Positions 1-9,169 of a stretch of 64,000 bases of DNA are shown piece after piece. The stretch covers positions 3,410,001 through 3,474,000 of the forward strand of contig CAXXSS010000001.1 in NCBI GenBank assembly GCA_963676865.2, read 5' to 3'. Position 1 is the first letter of the stretch. Every line of letters begins with the position of its first letter. The notes under the pieces are model-generated. The model was not told where the DNA came from. It saw only the letters and a list, made by a program, of their open reading frames with translations, and did not search any database. The position numbers were made by a program, and so were the translations under genes. The DNA is from JAAYUD01 sp963676865. GTDB taxonomy: Bacteria; Bacteroidota; Bacteroidia; Bacteroidales; Bacteroidaceae.

Positions 1-1
1 G

Positions 2-112
2 ACTCATCTGATAGTGAGGGGACATAACGAGAAATTCTACAACATACTCGATGGTTCTTTTGAGGATGCTGCAGAATTAAAACGAATACTTAAGCAGAGA
101 GAAGAACGCTAA
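2..112 (+). CDS. C-terminal fragment of an unidentified protein
   Basis: An open frame runs from the window edge to a TAA at 110-112 and encodes 36 residues ending in a charged helix (LKRILKQREER). The start lies outside the window. Its end overlaps the convergent iron-sulfur gene by 4 bp, a compact arrangement seen elsewhere in this window. I do not recognise the family from so short a tail. It could be a chance open frame, but its mixed hydrophobic and charged composition looks like real coding sequence. Confidence 0.45.
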   Translation, partial: THLIVRGHNEKFYNILDGSFEDAAELKRILKQREER

Positions 113-1620
113 ATGTGTTTGTGTACCAAGTGCCCTTCTACATATATGGCGCTAAAAGGCCGTGCGGGACAAACCGATTCGCATATGCCGCAACCGATGC
201 AACGGGTTGTATCTACGACGGGTATCTTGGGCGAATAATCATCATTAGGGTCTTTAACCATCATTTGAATGGCTCCATTCGGACAATGGCGTGCACAGTT
301 TCCACACGTGATGCCGTCTGTGTTGACTAAACAGTTCTTGCTTATCCATACGGCATGTCCTATTTGAATAGACGATTTTTCTGCACGAGTTATTGGGCGA
401 ATTGCTCCTGTAGGGCATACATGTGAGCATCGCGTGCACTCTGGACGACAAGCACCATCTGTGAATTGCATTTCAGGTTGCATCAACGTCGATAGTCCAC
501 TTGATGGATGCAATACTTGATTTGGACACTCCGAAATGCACAACTGACATGCCGTACAATGTTCGGCAAGATGAGCGGCACTTAATGAACCCGGAGGAAC
601 AAGTGTTGTCTTGCGACGGGGTACTTCTTTGTTCTTTATTGCGGCCAAACCACCGTCGATATTTTTCTTCTGTGCTTTTATGGCCGTTGCAACAGTTACT
701 ATACCAGCCATACTCAAGAATGTGCGACGAGAAGCTTCGGCGTCTGTTTTTATATGCTCTTCGAGTGCCGTTTTCTTCTTCTCTGTTTTAACACCTTTCG
801 ATGGCATGAATTTGTATTGGATGGCATTTTTGTGGCACTTTCCAGTGCAATTCATGCACACCACACATCGGCTATAGTCTATTTTGTGCGTATCGCTATT
901 GATGCACGACGATTTGCAGTTCTTTTCGCAAAGATGGCAACTATTGCACTTTGTAGTATCGATACTTATCTTGAATAGAGAAAAGCGCGAAACAAATCCG
1001 AGGAGCGTTCCAACAGGACAAATCGTGTTGCAGTATGTACGGCCGTTTCGCGCAGCTAGCAGTCCCACAGCAATCGTCGTCACTATAGCGATCAACAGAG
1101 GTACGATACTTTTCAACCATACATAGTGAGCCTGATAAAAAGCATAGCTGTTCAATCTCTCGGCGATATACGCCAAAAAATCGTTTCCAAATTGATAGAT
1201 GGGGCCGAATATGTTTGAGGCCATTCTGCCGTATGCACTGTATGGTTCTATGAGACCCGCAATGGATCCGAAGCCTGCTACTAACAATATAATGAATGCG
1301 ATGAAAACAATACTTCGTAAAATTCTCTTTTCGGTCGAAAAGCTGAAGCGATTGCGTTTGATCTTTCCACGGATATGCGAAATAATATCTTGGAAAGCAC
1401 CCAAAGGACAAATAATCGAACAATAGATGCGTCCGAACAGCAGTGTTAAGACCAATAGAGCTATGACAGTGACAACATTCACCGCCAAGATAGCAGGTAT
1501 GAGTTGAATCTTTGCCATCCAGCTGAAATAGGTCCGTATTATTCCTGTGAAATCAAGAAATAACAACGTGATAAATACAAAAAATATGATTTCGAGTGTG
1601 ATTCTTATCTTTCGTAACAT
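109..1620 (-). CDS. NapH-like membrane 4Fe-4S protein fused to a ferredoxin domain
   Basis: A 503-residue redox protein. Residues 1-195 hold several membrane segments and two CxxxCP motifs (RIYCSIICPLG near 65 and RTYCNTICPVG near 195), as in NapH/NosR-type membrane ferredoxins. Two 4Fe-4S clusters follow at about 225-270. A second twin-arginine-like segment (SRRTFLSMAG, near 298, followed by a hydrophobic stretch) then leads into a multi-cluster ferredoxin domain with CxxCxxxCP repeats (about 355-490). Known for the families: such proteins pass electrons between the quinol pool and periplasmic or cytoplasmic partners. Inferred: this is a NapH-NapG-like fusion. It lies 11 bp after the ferredoxin-containing aldo/keto reductase and is probably co-transcribed with it. 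The electron donor and acceptor cannot be told from sequence. Confidence 0.85.
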   Translation of the reverse strand: MLRKIRITLEIIFFVFITLLFLDFTGIIRTYFSWMAKIQLIPAILAVNVVTVIALLVLTLLFGRIYCSIICPLGAFQDIISHIRGKIKRNRFSFSTEKRILRSIVFIAFIILLVAGFGSIAGLIEPYSAYGRMASNIFGPIYQFGNDFLAYIAERLNSYAFYQAHYVWLKSIVPLLIAIVTTIAVGLLAARNGRTYCNTICPVGTLLGFVSRFSLFKISIDTTKCNSCHLCEKNCKSSCINSDTHKIDYSRCVVCMNCTGKCHKNAIQYKFMPSKGVKTEKKKTALEEHIKTDAEASRRTFLSMAGIVTVATAIKAQKKNIDGGLAAIKNKEVPRRKTTLVPPGSLSAAHLAEHCTACQLCISECPNQVLHPSSGLSTLMQPEMQFTDGACRPECTRCSHVCPTGAIRPITRAEKSSIQIGHAVWISKNCLVNTDGITCGNCARHCPNGAIQMMVKDPNDDYSPKIPVVDTTRCIGCGICESVCPARPFSAIYVEGHLVHKHI

Positions 1621-1631
1621 ATTTGCTTTTT

Positions 1632-3011
1632 TTAGAGTTCTGTACTTTGTAATTTCAGTTTATTGGTAAACTGGTCTATCTTTTCCATTTCGGTAGGTAT
1701 CTCTATATGTTGCGGACATTTGGGTAGGCAGGCACCACAATTGACGCAATTTTGAGGTTGACGTTGGCGTGGCACGGCACGGTCTAGTCCGAGCAGAAAA
1801 GCCCGACGAGCTTTTCGGTAGTCTTTGTTTTGAATGTCTGCCGGGTAGTTCCCTTCGTCAAGACATTTGTTGTATTGGCCGAAAATACCGGGTATGTCGA
1901 GCCCGTATGGGCAAGGCATGCAATACTTGCAACCCGTACAGCCGATATAAGGAAATTTGCTGATACCATCGACTATATCATTAAGCAGCGCTTTCTCTTT
2001 ATTGTTGACCGATTGAAGAGGAGAGTAGGTCTTTATATTTTCTTGAAGATTCTCCATATATGTCATACCGCTCAAGACAGTCAGTACATCCGGATAAGAG
2101 CCGGCATATCTGAAAGCCCATGCAGCAGCCGAGTCATTAGGACGTATTTGCTTCAGTTTCTCAAGCAAATGAAATTCTATCTTAGCCAAACGACCTCCGC
2201 GAAGCGGTTCCATGATAACAGATTGGATGTGGTATTTCTCCAGTTGCTCATATAGATAATTGGCATTGACATCATCTTTGGATGCATGTTCCCAATCAAA
2301 GTAGTTGAGCTGAATCTGAACGAAGTCCCAATGTACTTTATTGTGCATAGATAAGGCATAGTCGAAGACCTGAGGATTGCCATGAAATGAGAACCCTAAA
2401 TTTCTAATGCGCCCGGCTTTGCGTTCTTCGATCAAGAAATCGAGCATACCATTATTTATATAGCGTTTTTGATAATCTTCTATACTGCGGCCTATAGCAT
2501 GCAACAAATAATAATCGATACGGTCTACCTGTAGCAACTTAAAAGAATTGTGGTACATCTCCATCGATGCTTCGCGCGTGGCTGGAGTGTCATCGTCATC
2601 AATGAAATTGGACAATTTGGTAGCAATAAGAAATTTGTTGCGGGGATGCTTTTTTAATGCAATGCCTATAGACTCTTCGGACTTGCCTTGACAATAGCGT
2701 GGCGAAGTGTCGAAGTAGTTAATGCCATGGGCTATGGCATAGTCTGTCAGTTTGTTCACCATGTCCTGATCGATCACATCGTCATCATCTTCTTTTATTT
2801 TTGGCTTGGTCGGAAGTCGCATGCAGCCATATCCCAAGATGGATATTTTATCGCCCGAATTTCTATTTGTTCGATAAGTCATTTTCCCAACAGGAACATC
2901 TTCACTATTATTACCTTTAGTATTACAACCATAAATAGCCGCAGTCGTGATGACAGAACCGACTCCTATGGTCTTAAGGAAATCACGTCGATTGATATGT
3001 CTTTTGTTCAT
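1632..3011 (-). CDS. Tat-exported aldo/keto reductase with C-terminal 4Fe-4S domain
   Basis: A 459-residue protein when started at the ATG at 3011; the open frame extends to 3080, but the chosen start puts a twin-arginine signal (NRRDFLKTIGVGS) at the N-terminus, followed by a cysteine (YGCN) that could be lipidated. The aldo/keto reductase barrel follows, with the catalytic-region motif NYFDTSPRY and the YYLLHAIG strand. The C-terminus carries CxxCxxC clusters (CTGCKYCMPCPYG and NCVNCGACLPKCP) that would bind two 4Fe-4S clusters. Members of this ferredoxin-AKR family are common in Bacteroidales, with mostly unknown substrates. It is the first gene of a two-gene operon with the membrane ferredoxin downstream. 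A TAnnTTTG promoter element lies at 3059-3052. Confidence 0.85.
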   Translation of the reverse strand: MNKRHINRRDFLKTIGVGSVITTAAIYGCNTKGNNSEDVPVGKMTYRTNRNSGDKISILGYGCMRLPTKPKIKEDDDDVIDQDMVNKLTDYAIAHGINYFDTSPRYCQGKSEESIGIALKKHPRNKFLIATKLSNFIDDDDTPATREASMEMYHNSFKLLQVDRIDYYLLHAIGRSIEDYQKRYINNGMLDFLIEERKAGRIRNLGFSFHGNPQVFDYALSMHNKVHWDFVQIQLNYFDWEHASKDDVNANYLYEQLEKYHIQSVIMEPLRGGRLAKIEFHLLEKLKQIRPNDSAAAWAFRYAGSYPDVLTVLSGMTYMENLQENIKTYSPLQSVNNKEKALLNDIVDGISKFPYIGCTGCKYCMPCPYGLDIPGIFGQYNKCLDEGNYPADIQNKDYRKARRAFLLGLDRAVPRQRQPQNCVNCGACLPKCPQHIEIPTEMEKIDQFTNKLKLQSTEL

Positions 3012-3051
3012 CCTATAGTTGTTTTTGCTATTATTGCATTCTGATTTTAGA

Positions 3052-3059
3052 CAAAAATA
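3052..3059 (-). promoter_or_regulatory. Candidate -7 element for the aldo/keto reductase operon
   Basis: The minus strand reads TATTTTTG, matching the Bacteroidetes -7 consensus TAnnTTTG, about 40 bp upstream of the ATG at 3011. It lies inside the longer open frame, which supports the shorter start. The rest of the 3012-3239 divergent spacer is AT-rich and shows nothing else clear. Confidence 0.45.
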
Positions 3060-3239
3060 GAGAAAATAATCCATTATCAATCAAATAGAATACCTTAAAT
3101 AAGGTTATTTTGATAATTTATTATATTACTTACTTCGCTGATAACGAAAAAGCTCTATCGAGAGTGTACAAACAAAAGAAATAATCTTTTACTTTGCATT
3201 GCAATCTTATATAGGCTGTATCAATCATAAGGATGTACA

Positions 3240-4391
3240 ATGAAAATAATTCTCGCTATCGATTCATTTAAGGGATGCTTGTCGTCTGTCCAGGTAGAAA
3301 AGGCCGCTCAAGAAGGCATACTGAAGATTTATCCATCGGCAGAAGTTATTGCTTTGCCTATTGCCGATGGGGGCGAAGGTACTCTTGAGGCGATGTTGAG
3401 TGCGAATAAAGCAATAAAAGCAGTATCGATCGTAGCACACGATCCTTTGATGCGCCCTATACAGGCTTCTTATGGTATGTCGGTTGACGGTAAGACTGCC
3501 ATATTGGAGATGGCCCAAACATGTGGTTTGACTTTGTTATCGGTTGCAGAGCGCAATCCGCTGATGACGACCTCTTTTGGATTGGGCGAACAGATAGCAG
3601 ATGCGATAGACAAAGGGTGCAGGCAATTAATAATAGCAGTGGGTGGCAGTGCTACCAACGATGCCGGCATCGGCATGTTGCAGGCGTTGGGTTATCGTTT
3701 TTATGATAAGTCGGGAAAGCCTGTAGCCAATAATGCAAAAGCTTTGATGAAAACAGAGCATATTGATTTGACACTTGCTAAGAGGCTTCCACCCGATTGT
3801 TCCATTACCGTTGCCGTCGATGTGACAAATCCTCTGTATGGAGAATATGGAGCATCCTTCGTTTTTGCTCCACAAAAAGGAGCATCGCCTCATATGGTGG
3901 AAGAACTGGATGAAGGACTTCGCCATTTTGCTGAAGTCGTATCCAAGTGTTTGGGGCAAGATTATTCCAATATACCGGGTACAGGAGCTGCTGGTGGGGT
4001 GGGCTTTGCTTTAAAAAGCTTTATGAATGCCCACTTTAAATCGGGCATAGATTTGCTACTCGATGCTCTAGACTTTGACCGACTGATAATCGATGCAGAT
4101 CTTATTATTACCGGCGAGGGGGCAATAGACCGTCAGACATTGATGGGAAAGGTACCTTTTGGTATATTAAAGCGTTCTGTATCGTCTCGTAAAGATGTAA
4201 TTGCCATAGCTGGAAAAGTAACAGACAAAGAGCTTCTTTTGAGCGGCGGTTTCAAAGACGTGCTTTGCATTAACCGTCCTGACGTAGATTTGGTATTGGC
4301 GTTGAAGCCCGACTATGCCTATGCTCAGGTGGTAAAAAAAGTCCAAAAACTTATGAAATCTTTCCCGCTTCAATCTGTTCTTTCTTTATAA
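3240..4391 (+). CDS. glxK: Glycerate kinase
   Basis: A 383-residue member of the GarK/GlxK glycerate 2-kinase family, which phosphorylates D-glycerate with ATP to give 2-phosphoglycerate. The N-terminus MKIILAIDSFKG is the family start; the conserved GGSATNDAG glycine-rich segment is near residue 135 and GEGAIDRQTLMGK near residue 295. The length is normal for the family. It is transcribed away from the redox operon, and its 3' end overlaps the convergent sensor kinase gene by 41 bp, so the two genes share coding DNA and have no terminator between them. The symbol is by family; garK is an equal alternative. Confidence 0.93.
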   Translation: MKIILAIDSFKGCLSSVQVEKAAQEGILKIYPSAEVIALPIADGGEGTLEAMLSANKAIKAVSIVAHDPLMRPIQASYGMSVDGKTAILEMAQTCGLTLLSVAERNPLMTTSFGLGEQIADAIDKGCRQLIIAVGGSATNDAGIGMLQALGYRFYDKSGKPVANNAKALMKTEHIDLTLAKRLPPDCSITVAVDVTNPLYGEYGASFVFAPQKGASPHMVEELDEGLRHFAEVVSKCLGQDYSNIPGTGAAGGVGFALKSFMNAHFKSGIDLLLDALDFDRLIIDADLIITGEGAIDRQTLMGKVPFGILKRSVSSRKDVIAIAGKVTDKELLLSGGFKDVLCINRPDVDLVLALKPDYAYAQVVKKVQKLMKSFPLQSVLSL

Positions 4392-6318
4392 TAGGAATAT
4401 AAAATCTGAAACATGCTCCTTTATCATAATCCGGATCCACCCAAATTTTACCACCTAGACGTTCTACTGCTATTCTACAGATAGAAAGTCCTAAACCAAA
4501 CCCTTGGGCATAAGCATTTAGTTTGGTAAAACGCTCGAATATGGTACTTCGTTTTTCGGGAGGAATTCCGCAGCCTGTATCTTTCACAGCAAACAGCATA
4601 CGTTTCTTTTTGTTGTCGACATTGAACGATAGCGTAATGCTTCCTTCTTTTGTGAATTTGTTTGCATTGGTCAACAAGTTAATAAAAATTTGTTGTATGT
4701 ATTTCATATCAATTGGCACGACATATTCTGTTAGCGATGATTCAAATTTATATTCCAAGTTAGAAGGATGAGCCGTTTGCTCGGTGAGTAGAAGCGATTT
4801 GCACAACCCCACAATATCTTCGTTCTCATAATTGAATTTTATGTAGTTCACTTCGAGTCTGGAGAGGTCCAATACGTCGTTGATAAGATTCAATAAGAGG
4901 TTCGAGTTTTGTTGGATGATTATCTTGAATTCTTCTTTCTGGTCATCCGGAATCTCCGAAGTCGTGAGTAGATTGGTAAAACCTACAATTGCATTGAGTG
5001 GGGTTCGTATTTCGTGGCTCATATTGGCAACAAAGGCTTTCTCCAATTTTGCCGATTCTTCTGCTTTCTCTTTTGCTTCCATCAGTTCTTTTTGCGAAAT
5101 GAGAAGAGCATTCTTCAACGTATTGGTCTTGATAAGGAAATAGATAAGAATTAAAATAATACCGGCTAGAATAATAAAAGCGATTGATATGCTTATCATA
5201 AGGTTCTCATACTTTTTCCAAAAGCTTTCCGGTTGATTGATATATGTTGCATTCTTGGGTAATAGTTTGGTCTTAATATGATTCTGTGCCACTACTCGCG
5301 CATCGAAAAGGTGATTGAGCGGTAGGATGTTGATCTTCACATTGCCATGATTTTTCATATTGATATAGCGGTACGCATCCTTTGCCAGATCTTTCCCTGT
5401 ATTGCGATAGCAAGGAGTGTAGCCTCCTATAGCCCAGTTTCCTATTCCGATAGTGGAGATAGAGAACACCGGTAGTTTTGAATTTACATCTTTCATCAAA
5501 TAGACGGTATTGTGCAAGAAGAATCCTTCGTTTTTGTCCATTCGCCAACTGCCCAATACCAACACTGTTCTATCATGTAACTTGGTCAACTGGCTTATCA
5601 TCGAATAAACCGTATTTTTACGTCCGTCCAACGCCAGATATTCGTATTCGGGATGTTTCTTCATTTCCTGATTGATGAACGCATGTTGGCATATACCGCC
5701 GCAGCTGTTGTCTGTAAGAAATGCTATCTTTTTAGTCTTCGGATATAACTTTTTGATGAGTTGAATATTCTTGTCTATATTGTATTCGTAAAGGTATCCT
5801 CCCACGATATTATATGGTTTGGCAAGAGTAATGACGTCCTCGCACTTGATTTCTATATTTGCAGGATCAAACTTCCCTTTTGGAAATCGCAACGTGTTGC
5901 GGGTGATCATTGCGGCCATGATTGGTATATGAGGCAATTCGTGTACCGGTTGAGACAAGTATGCGGTAAACGCTTCTTGTCCCAGAAATATGATGAGCGC
6001 GGGCTTCGGCCTATATGAAGCGTATTTGTTCAGAATATCTTTCATCATTTGGCTCCATTTGGGTGATTCAGAGAGAGCCTTACAGTTCATGTTTTCGATG
6101 ATGATGTCCCGATCTATTTCTTTCTTTTTGTATTCAGCAAAGAAATTAGATATATAGGATGACATGCTTTGTGCATCCGGATTGTATGAGCTAACTATAA
6201 CAATGGGTGCTTTTTCATTATTTTGTGCGCAAACATTGATTGTCAAGAACGAGTATGATAATAACAGAAAGAACAATAATTTTGCATTGCACAAGTAAAG
6301 TGAATTTTTATGCTTCAT
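4351..6318 (-). CDS. Sensor histidine kinase with periplasmic ABC-type binding domain
   Basis: A 655-residue inner-membrane sensor kinase. A signal segment (about 12-31) precedes a periplasmic domain of the ABC substrate-binding type (about 35-345; the segment APIVIVSSYNP opens its first strand). A membrane helix lies at about 374-396, then a short coiled coil. The HisKA H-box is SHEIRTPLNA (His near 435), the N-box lies near 550, G1 is DTGCGIPPE near 580 and G2 is GFGLGLSICR. All catalytic boxes are intact. There is no receiver domain in the protein and no response regulator next to it, so the partner must be encoded elsewhere. The ligand is unknown; related sensors bind small organic molecules. 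It overlaps the convergent glycerate kinase end by 41 bp. Confidence 0.88.
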   Translation of the reverse strand: MKHKNSLYLCNAKLLFFLLLSYSFLTINVCAQNNEKAPIVIVSSYNPDAQSMSSYISNFFAEYKKKEIDRDIIIENMNCKALSESPKWSQMMKDILNKYASYRPKPALIIFLGQEAFTAYLSQPVHELPHIPIMAAMITRNTLRFPKGKFDPANIEIKCEDVITLAKPYNIVGGYLYEYNIDKNIQLIKKLYPKTKKIAFLTDNSCGGICQHAFINQEMKKHPEYEYLALDGRKNTVYSMISQLTKLHDRTVLVLGSWRMDKNEGFFLHNTVYLMKDVNSKLPVFSISTIGIGNWAIGGYTPCYRNTGKDLAKDAYRYINMKNHGNVKINILPLNHLFDARVVAQNHIKTKLLPKNATYINQPESFWKKYENLMISISIAFIILAGIILILIYFLIKTNTLKNALLISQKELMEAKEKAEESAKLEKAFVANMSHEIRTPLNAIVGFTNLLTTSEIPDDQKEEFKIIIQQNSNLLLNLINDVLDLSRLEVNYIKFNYENEDIVGLCKSLLLTEQTAHPSNLEYKFESSLTEYVVPIDMKYIQQIFINLLTNANKFTKEGSITLSFNVDNKKKRMLFAVKDTGCGIPPEKRSTIFERFTKLNAYAQGFGLGLSICRIAVERLGGKIWVDPDYDKGACFRFYIPIIKKEQIEAGKIS

Positions 6319-6427
6319 TCGTTTAAAACCGCTATTTTGTGTGGCAAAGATATGATTATATTTTATTTAAAGGAAAGAATATACTGAGATTTTTGTATCG
6401 ATCCGAGATAAATTAAGAATAAACTTC

Positions 6428-7753
6428 TTAAGGAAACATCAAAGAAAAAGTCGTCTGATGTTTTTCCGTATCACTGCGAAGTATGATATTGCCTCCGCTC
6501 AAACGCATAATCTGTTTGGCAAGTGATAGCCCTATACCGCTCCCGTCCGCTTTTGTAGTAAAAAAAGGGACGAATATATGTTCTATTTCTTCAATGGGTA
6601 TCAAAGGACCGTTGTTGGATATGTCGATATATACCGATTCTTTGCTATCGCAATAGGCTTTTATTCCTATCATACCATTAGACTGTTCAGAGCCGAGGGC
6701 CTGGATCGCATTTTTCAGTAAGTTGAGCACTACTCTAGTTATGAGATTCTCGTCGGCAAAAACTATTAAATCATTGGGTTCGACATCGATTGTGATTGAA
6801 ATGTTGGGAGATGGTATTTGGCACTCCATCAGTTCTTTCATTCGCTGAGCGAAGCTCTTCACATAGAACAGAGAAGGAGAGGGGGTAGGAATATGTGTGA
6901 ATTTACGGTAATTCTCTACAAAATCGATCAATCCATTGCCTGTTTTATGAATAACGTTTAGTCCGTTGCGGATGTCGTTCTCTTTATCTCCGATCTTTGT
7001 AAGCATCGTTTCGGTCAACGACGTAATGGGAGTCACTGCATTCATTATTTCATGCGTCAATACACGCGTCAATTTTATCCAAGAATCTAACTCGTTCTCA
7101 TCCAGTTCGCTATTGATATCATTGATGGCCAGTATGCGCACATTTATACCTTTCAATTTCGTTGCCGAGGCGCGTATGGACAAATGGGTGATACCGCGTT
7201 CGTTTGGGAATGAGATTTGCTGTTTCTCACCGGGTTTAATATTTTGTACGATGTTTTTTAATCCTTCGTCTATCCGAAGCAGCTGCATAGTATGGGTGAA
7301 GACAGAGAGTCCCAACAGATGCAGGGCTTCGTTATTGGTTTGGTATATATTGCCCTTTGCATCTACAACAATGATTCCCGTATCTACCGAATTGATGATT
7401 AATTCATAGTACTTTTCACGTTGTTGGGCTTCATTGCGTGCTTGCCATAATATTTGAGTGATGCGGTTGAGTGATTCGTTGACCAGTTGGTCGTCTTTTG
7501 AAATGTTTTCGGTAGCATATTTGAACGAATAATCAGCATTGTCGATGGCATCGAACAAGAATGCGACTTTTTTTACATTGCGCCGATACTGTATATAGAT
7601 GTTTCGAAACAAATACCCTTCTAAAAACAGAAATGCTATAAAGAAACTCCATAAGTGGTATACGGCCAGAAGTGTTATTCCGCTCGTGAGAATAACACCG
7701 CCTGTCAAACTGACAATAATTTGAAAACGACCACTTATCATTTTCTTTTTCAT
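6428..7753 (-). CDS. NtrY-like membrane sensor histidine kinase
   Basis: A 441-residue kinase with two closely spaced N-terminal membrane helices (about 12-50), almost no periplasmic loop, a PAS domain (about 112-210, IINSVDTGIIVVDAKG) and a C-terminal kinase core. The H-box is LTHEIMNAVTPI (His234), typical of NtrB/NtrY-type kinases paired with sigma-54 activators. The HATPase motifs NNGPLIP and GSGIGLSLAK are present. Its start codon overlaps the stop of the upstream activator gene by 4 bp (ATGA), so the two are translationally coupled and almost certainly a cognate pair. With so small an external region it probably senses a membrane or cytoplasmic signal through the PAS domain. Confidence 0.9.
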   Translation of the reverse strand: MKKKMISGRFQIIVSLTGGVILTSGITLLAVYHLWSFFIAFLFLEGYLFRNIYIQYRRNVKKVAFLFDAIDNADYSFKYATENISKDDQLVNESLNRITQILWQARNEAQQREKYYELIINSVDTGIIVVDAKGNIYQTNNEALHLLGLSVFTHTMQLLRIDEGLKNIVQNIKPGEKQQISFPNERGITHLSIRASATKLKGINVRILAINDINSELDENELDSWIKLTRVLTHEIMNAVTPITSLTETMLTKIGDKENDIRNGLNVIHKTGNGLIDFVENYRKFTHIPTPSPSLFYVKSFAQRMKELMECQIPSPNISITIDVEPNDLIVFADENLITRVVLNLLKNAIQALGSEQSNGMIGIKAYCDSKESVYIDISNNGPLIPIEEIEHIFVPFFTTKADGSGIGLSLAKQIMRLSGGNIILRSDTEKHQTTFSLMFP

Positions 7754-9090
7754 AATCCGTACTTCTTTATTTTATTATATAAGGTCTGTCTCGAAATACC
7801 TAGTTGAGTGGCAACCAATGATAAATTACCTTCAAATTTATCGATCGTATTGCGTATAAGTTGACATTCCATATCTTCGAGCGTAGTGATCTCGGTGCTA
7901 GGTCTGTCTTGTTTTGGTTGTCGACAGTCTATTTCGTTGGCCGAAATTTGTCTACTTTCGCTGATGATCACAGTTTTCTCTATGGTGTGTTCCAATTCAC
8001 GTATATTGCCGTACCATGATTGTTCTTTCAATTTGGCTTGTGCATCGGGCTGCAATGTCAATGCAGGCTTTCCGTAGATGTCGGCATATTTTGCCAAGAA
8101 AATATCGGCAAGAGGAACAATATCTTCACGTCTTTCTCTCAATGCCGGAATATGTACCTGAATGGTGTTGATACGATACAAAAGGTCTTCACGAAACTGC
8201 TCTTTGTCGACCATCTCTTGCAGATTGCGATTGGTGGCGCATATTAGTCTTACATTTATAGGGATAGGCTCGTTGCTTCCTACCCTGACAATTCTGCGGT
8301 TTTGCAAAGCTGTCAGTAGCTTCGCTTGCAGATGATATGACAAATTTCCGATCTCATCGAGAAAAAGAGTTCCATTCTCTGCCATTTCGAATTTTCCTGC
8401 ACGGTCTGCGTGTGCATCAGTAAAGGCACCTTTGGCATGTCCAAAGAGCTCGCTTTCGAATAAGGTTTCGGTAATAGCTCCCATATCTATAGGCACCATT
8501 GGTCCGCTTTCCCTGTTAGATAAACGATGTATTTCGTTGGCAAGCATTTCTTTACCTGTACCATTCTCTCCGGTTATTAAAATATTGGCATCCGTTTTAG
8601 AAACCTTTTCTATTAGCGAACGAAGTTGTTTCATGCTGTCGCTCTCTCCCCAAAACATCTTATGACGACTATCGGTCGCTTCTCGTTTATTTGTTTTAGG
8701 ATACCTTGCTTGATTATATGCCATCAAAAGCGTTTCTACCAATTTAGTATTATTCCATGGCTTTACTATAAAATCGGCAGCACCTTCTTTGATACCTTTC
8801 ACTGCAAGTTCAATATCAGCATAAGCCGTGAATAATACAACCTGCGTCTTTGACCTTATGCTTTTTATTTGTTGAAGCCAGAAGAGACCTTCGTTTCCAC
8901 TATTGATGCCACTGGTAAAATTCATATCAAGCAATACTACATCCGGAGTATGTTCTCGAAACGTAGCAGGTATAAGATTGGGATTTGAAAGTGTGAAAAT
9001 ATTCTTAAACGTATTCTCGAGCAGCATCTGTACCGCAGTTAAAATGTTGCGGTTGTCATCGACAATTAAAAGTGTACCTTGTTTTGACAT
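7750..9090 (-). CDS. Sigma-54-dependent response regulator (NtrC family)
   Basis: A 446-residue activator in three parts: a receiver domain with phosphoacceptor Asp55 (VVLLDMNF); an AAA+ domain with Walker A GENGTGK (174-180), the sigma-54 contact loop as GAFTDA (221-226; GAFTGA is the textbook form) and Walker B FLDEIG; and a C-terminal Fis-type helix-turn-helix (LVATQLGISRQTLYNKIKKYGL). Once phosphorylated by the downstream kinase it should drive ATP-dependent promoter opening by RpoN holoenzyme. A strong inverted repeat (9151-9169) upstream may be its own operator. Target genes are not identified; I found no -24/-12 promoter in this spacer. Confidence 0.93.
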   Translation of the reverse strand: MSKQGTLLIVDDNRNILTAVQMLLENTFKNIFTLSNPNLIPATFREHTPDVVLLDMNFTSGINSGNEGLFWLQQIKSIRSKTQVVLFTAYADIELAVKGIKEGAADFIVKPWNNTKLVETLLMAYNQARYPKTNKREATDSRHKMFWGESDSMKQLRSLIEKVSKTDANILITGENGTGKEMLANEIHRLSNRESGPMVPIDMGAITETLFESELFGHAKGAFTDAHADRAGKFEMAENGTLFLDEIGNLSYHLQAKLLTALQNRRIVRVGSNEPIPINVRLICATNRNLQEMVDKEQFREDLLYRINTIQVHIPALRERREDIVPLADIFLAKYADIYGKPALTLQPDAQAKLKEQSWYGNIRELEHTIEKTVIISESRQISANEIDCRQPKQDRPSTEITTLEDMECQLIRNTIDKFEGNLSLVATQLGISRQTLYNKIKKYGL

Positions 9091-9115
9091 ATATGAGAGT
9101 AATGATATGATGTAG

Positions 9116-9123
9116 CAAAAATA
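9116..9123 (-). promoter_or_regulatory. Candidate -7 element for the activator-kinase operon
   Basis: The minus strand reads TATTTTTG, a match to TAnnTTTG, about 26 bp before the start codon at 9090. The inverted repeat at 9151-9169 would sit about 30 bp further upstream, a position suited to a regulator. Confidence 0.4.
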
Positions 9124-9150
9124 GTTTATTTCTTTTTTATTTCCTAACCA

Positions 9151-9169
9151 GTGTCCAACTATTGGACAC
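9151..9169. promoter_or_regulatory. Perfect 8-bp inverted repeat upstream of the sigma-54 activator gene
   Basis: GTGTCCAA-CTA-TTGGACAC is a perfect dyad with a 3-bp centre, located 61-79 bp upstream of the activator's start. Dyads of this size are typical binding sites for Fis-type HTH dimers of sigma-54 activators. An autoregulatory operator is the simplest inference; the sequence alone cannot show which protein binds. Confidence 0.45.

Noticed and set aside
8409..8430. GAFTDA instead of GAFTGA in the sigma-54 activator
   Set aside because: A common variant in NtrC-family proteins; not taken as evidence for loss of sigma-54 contact.
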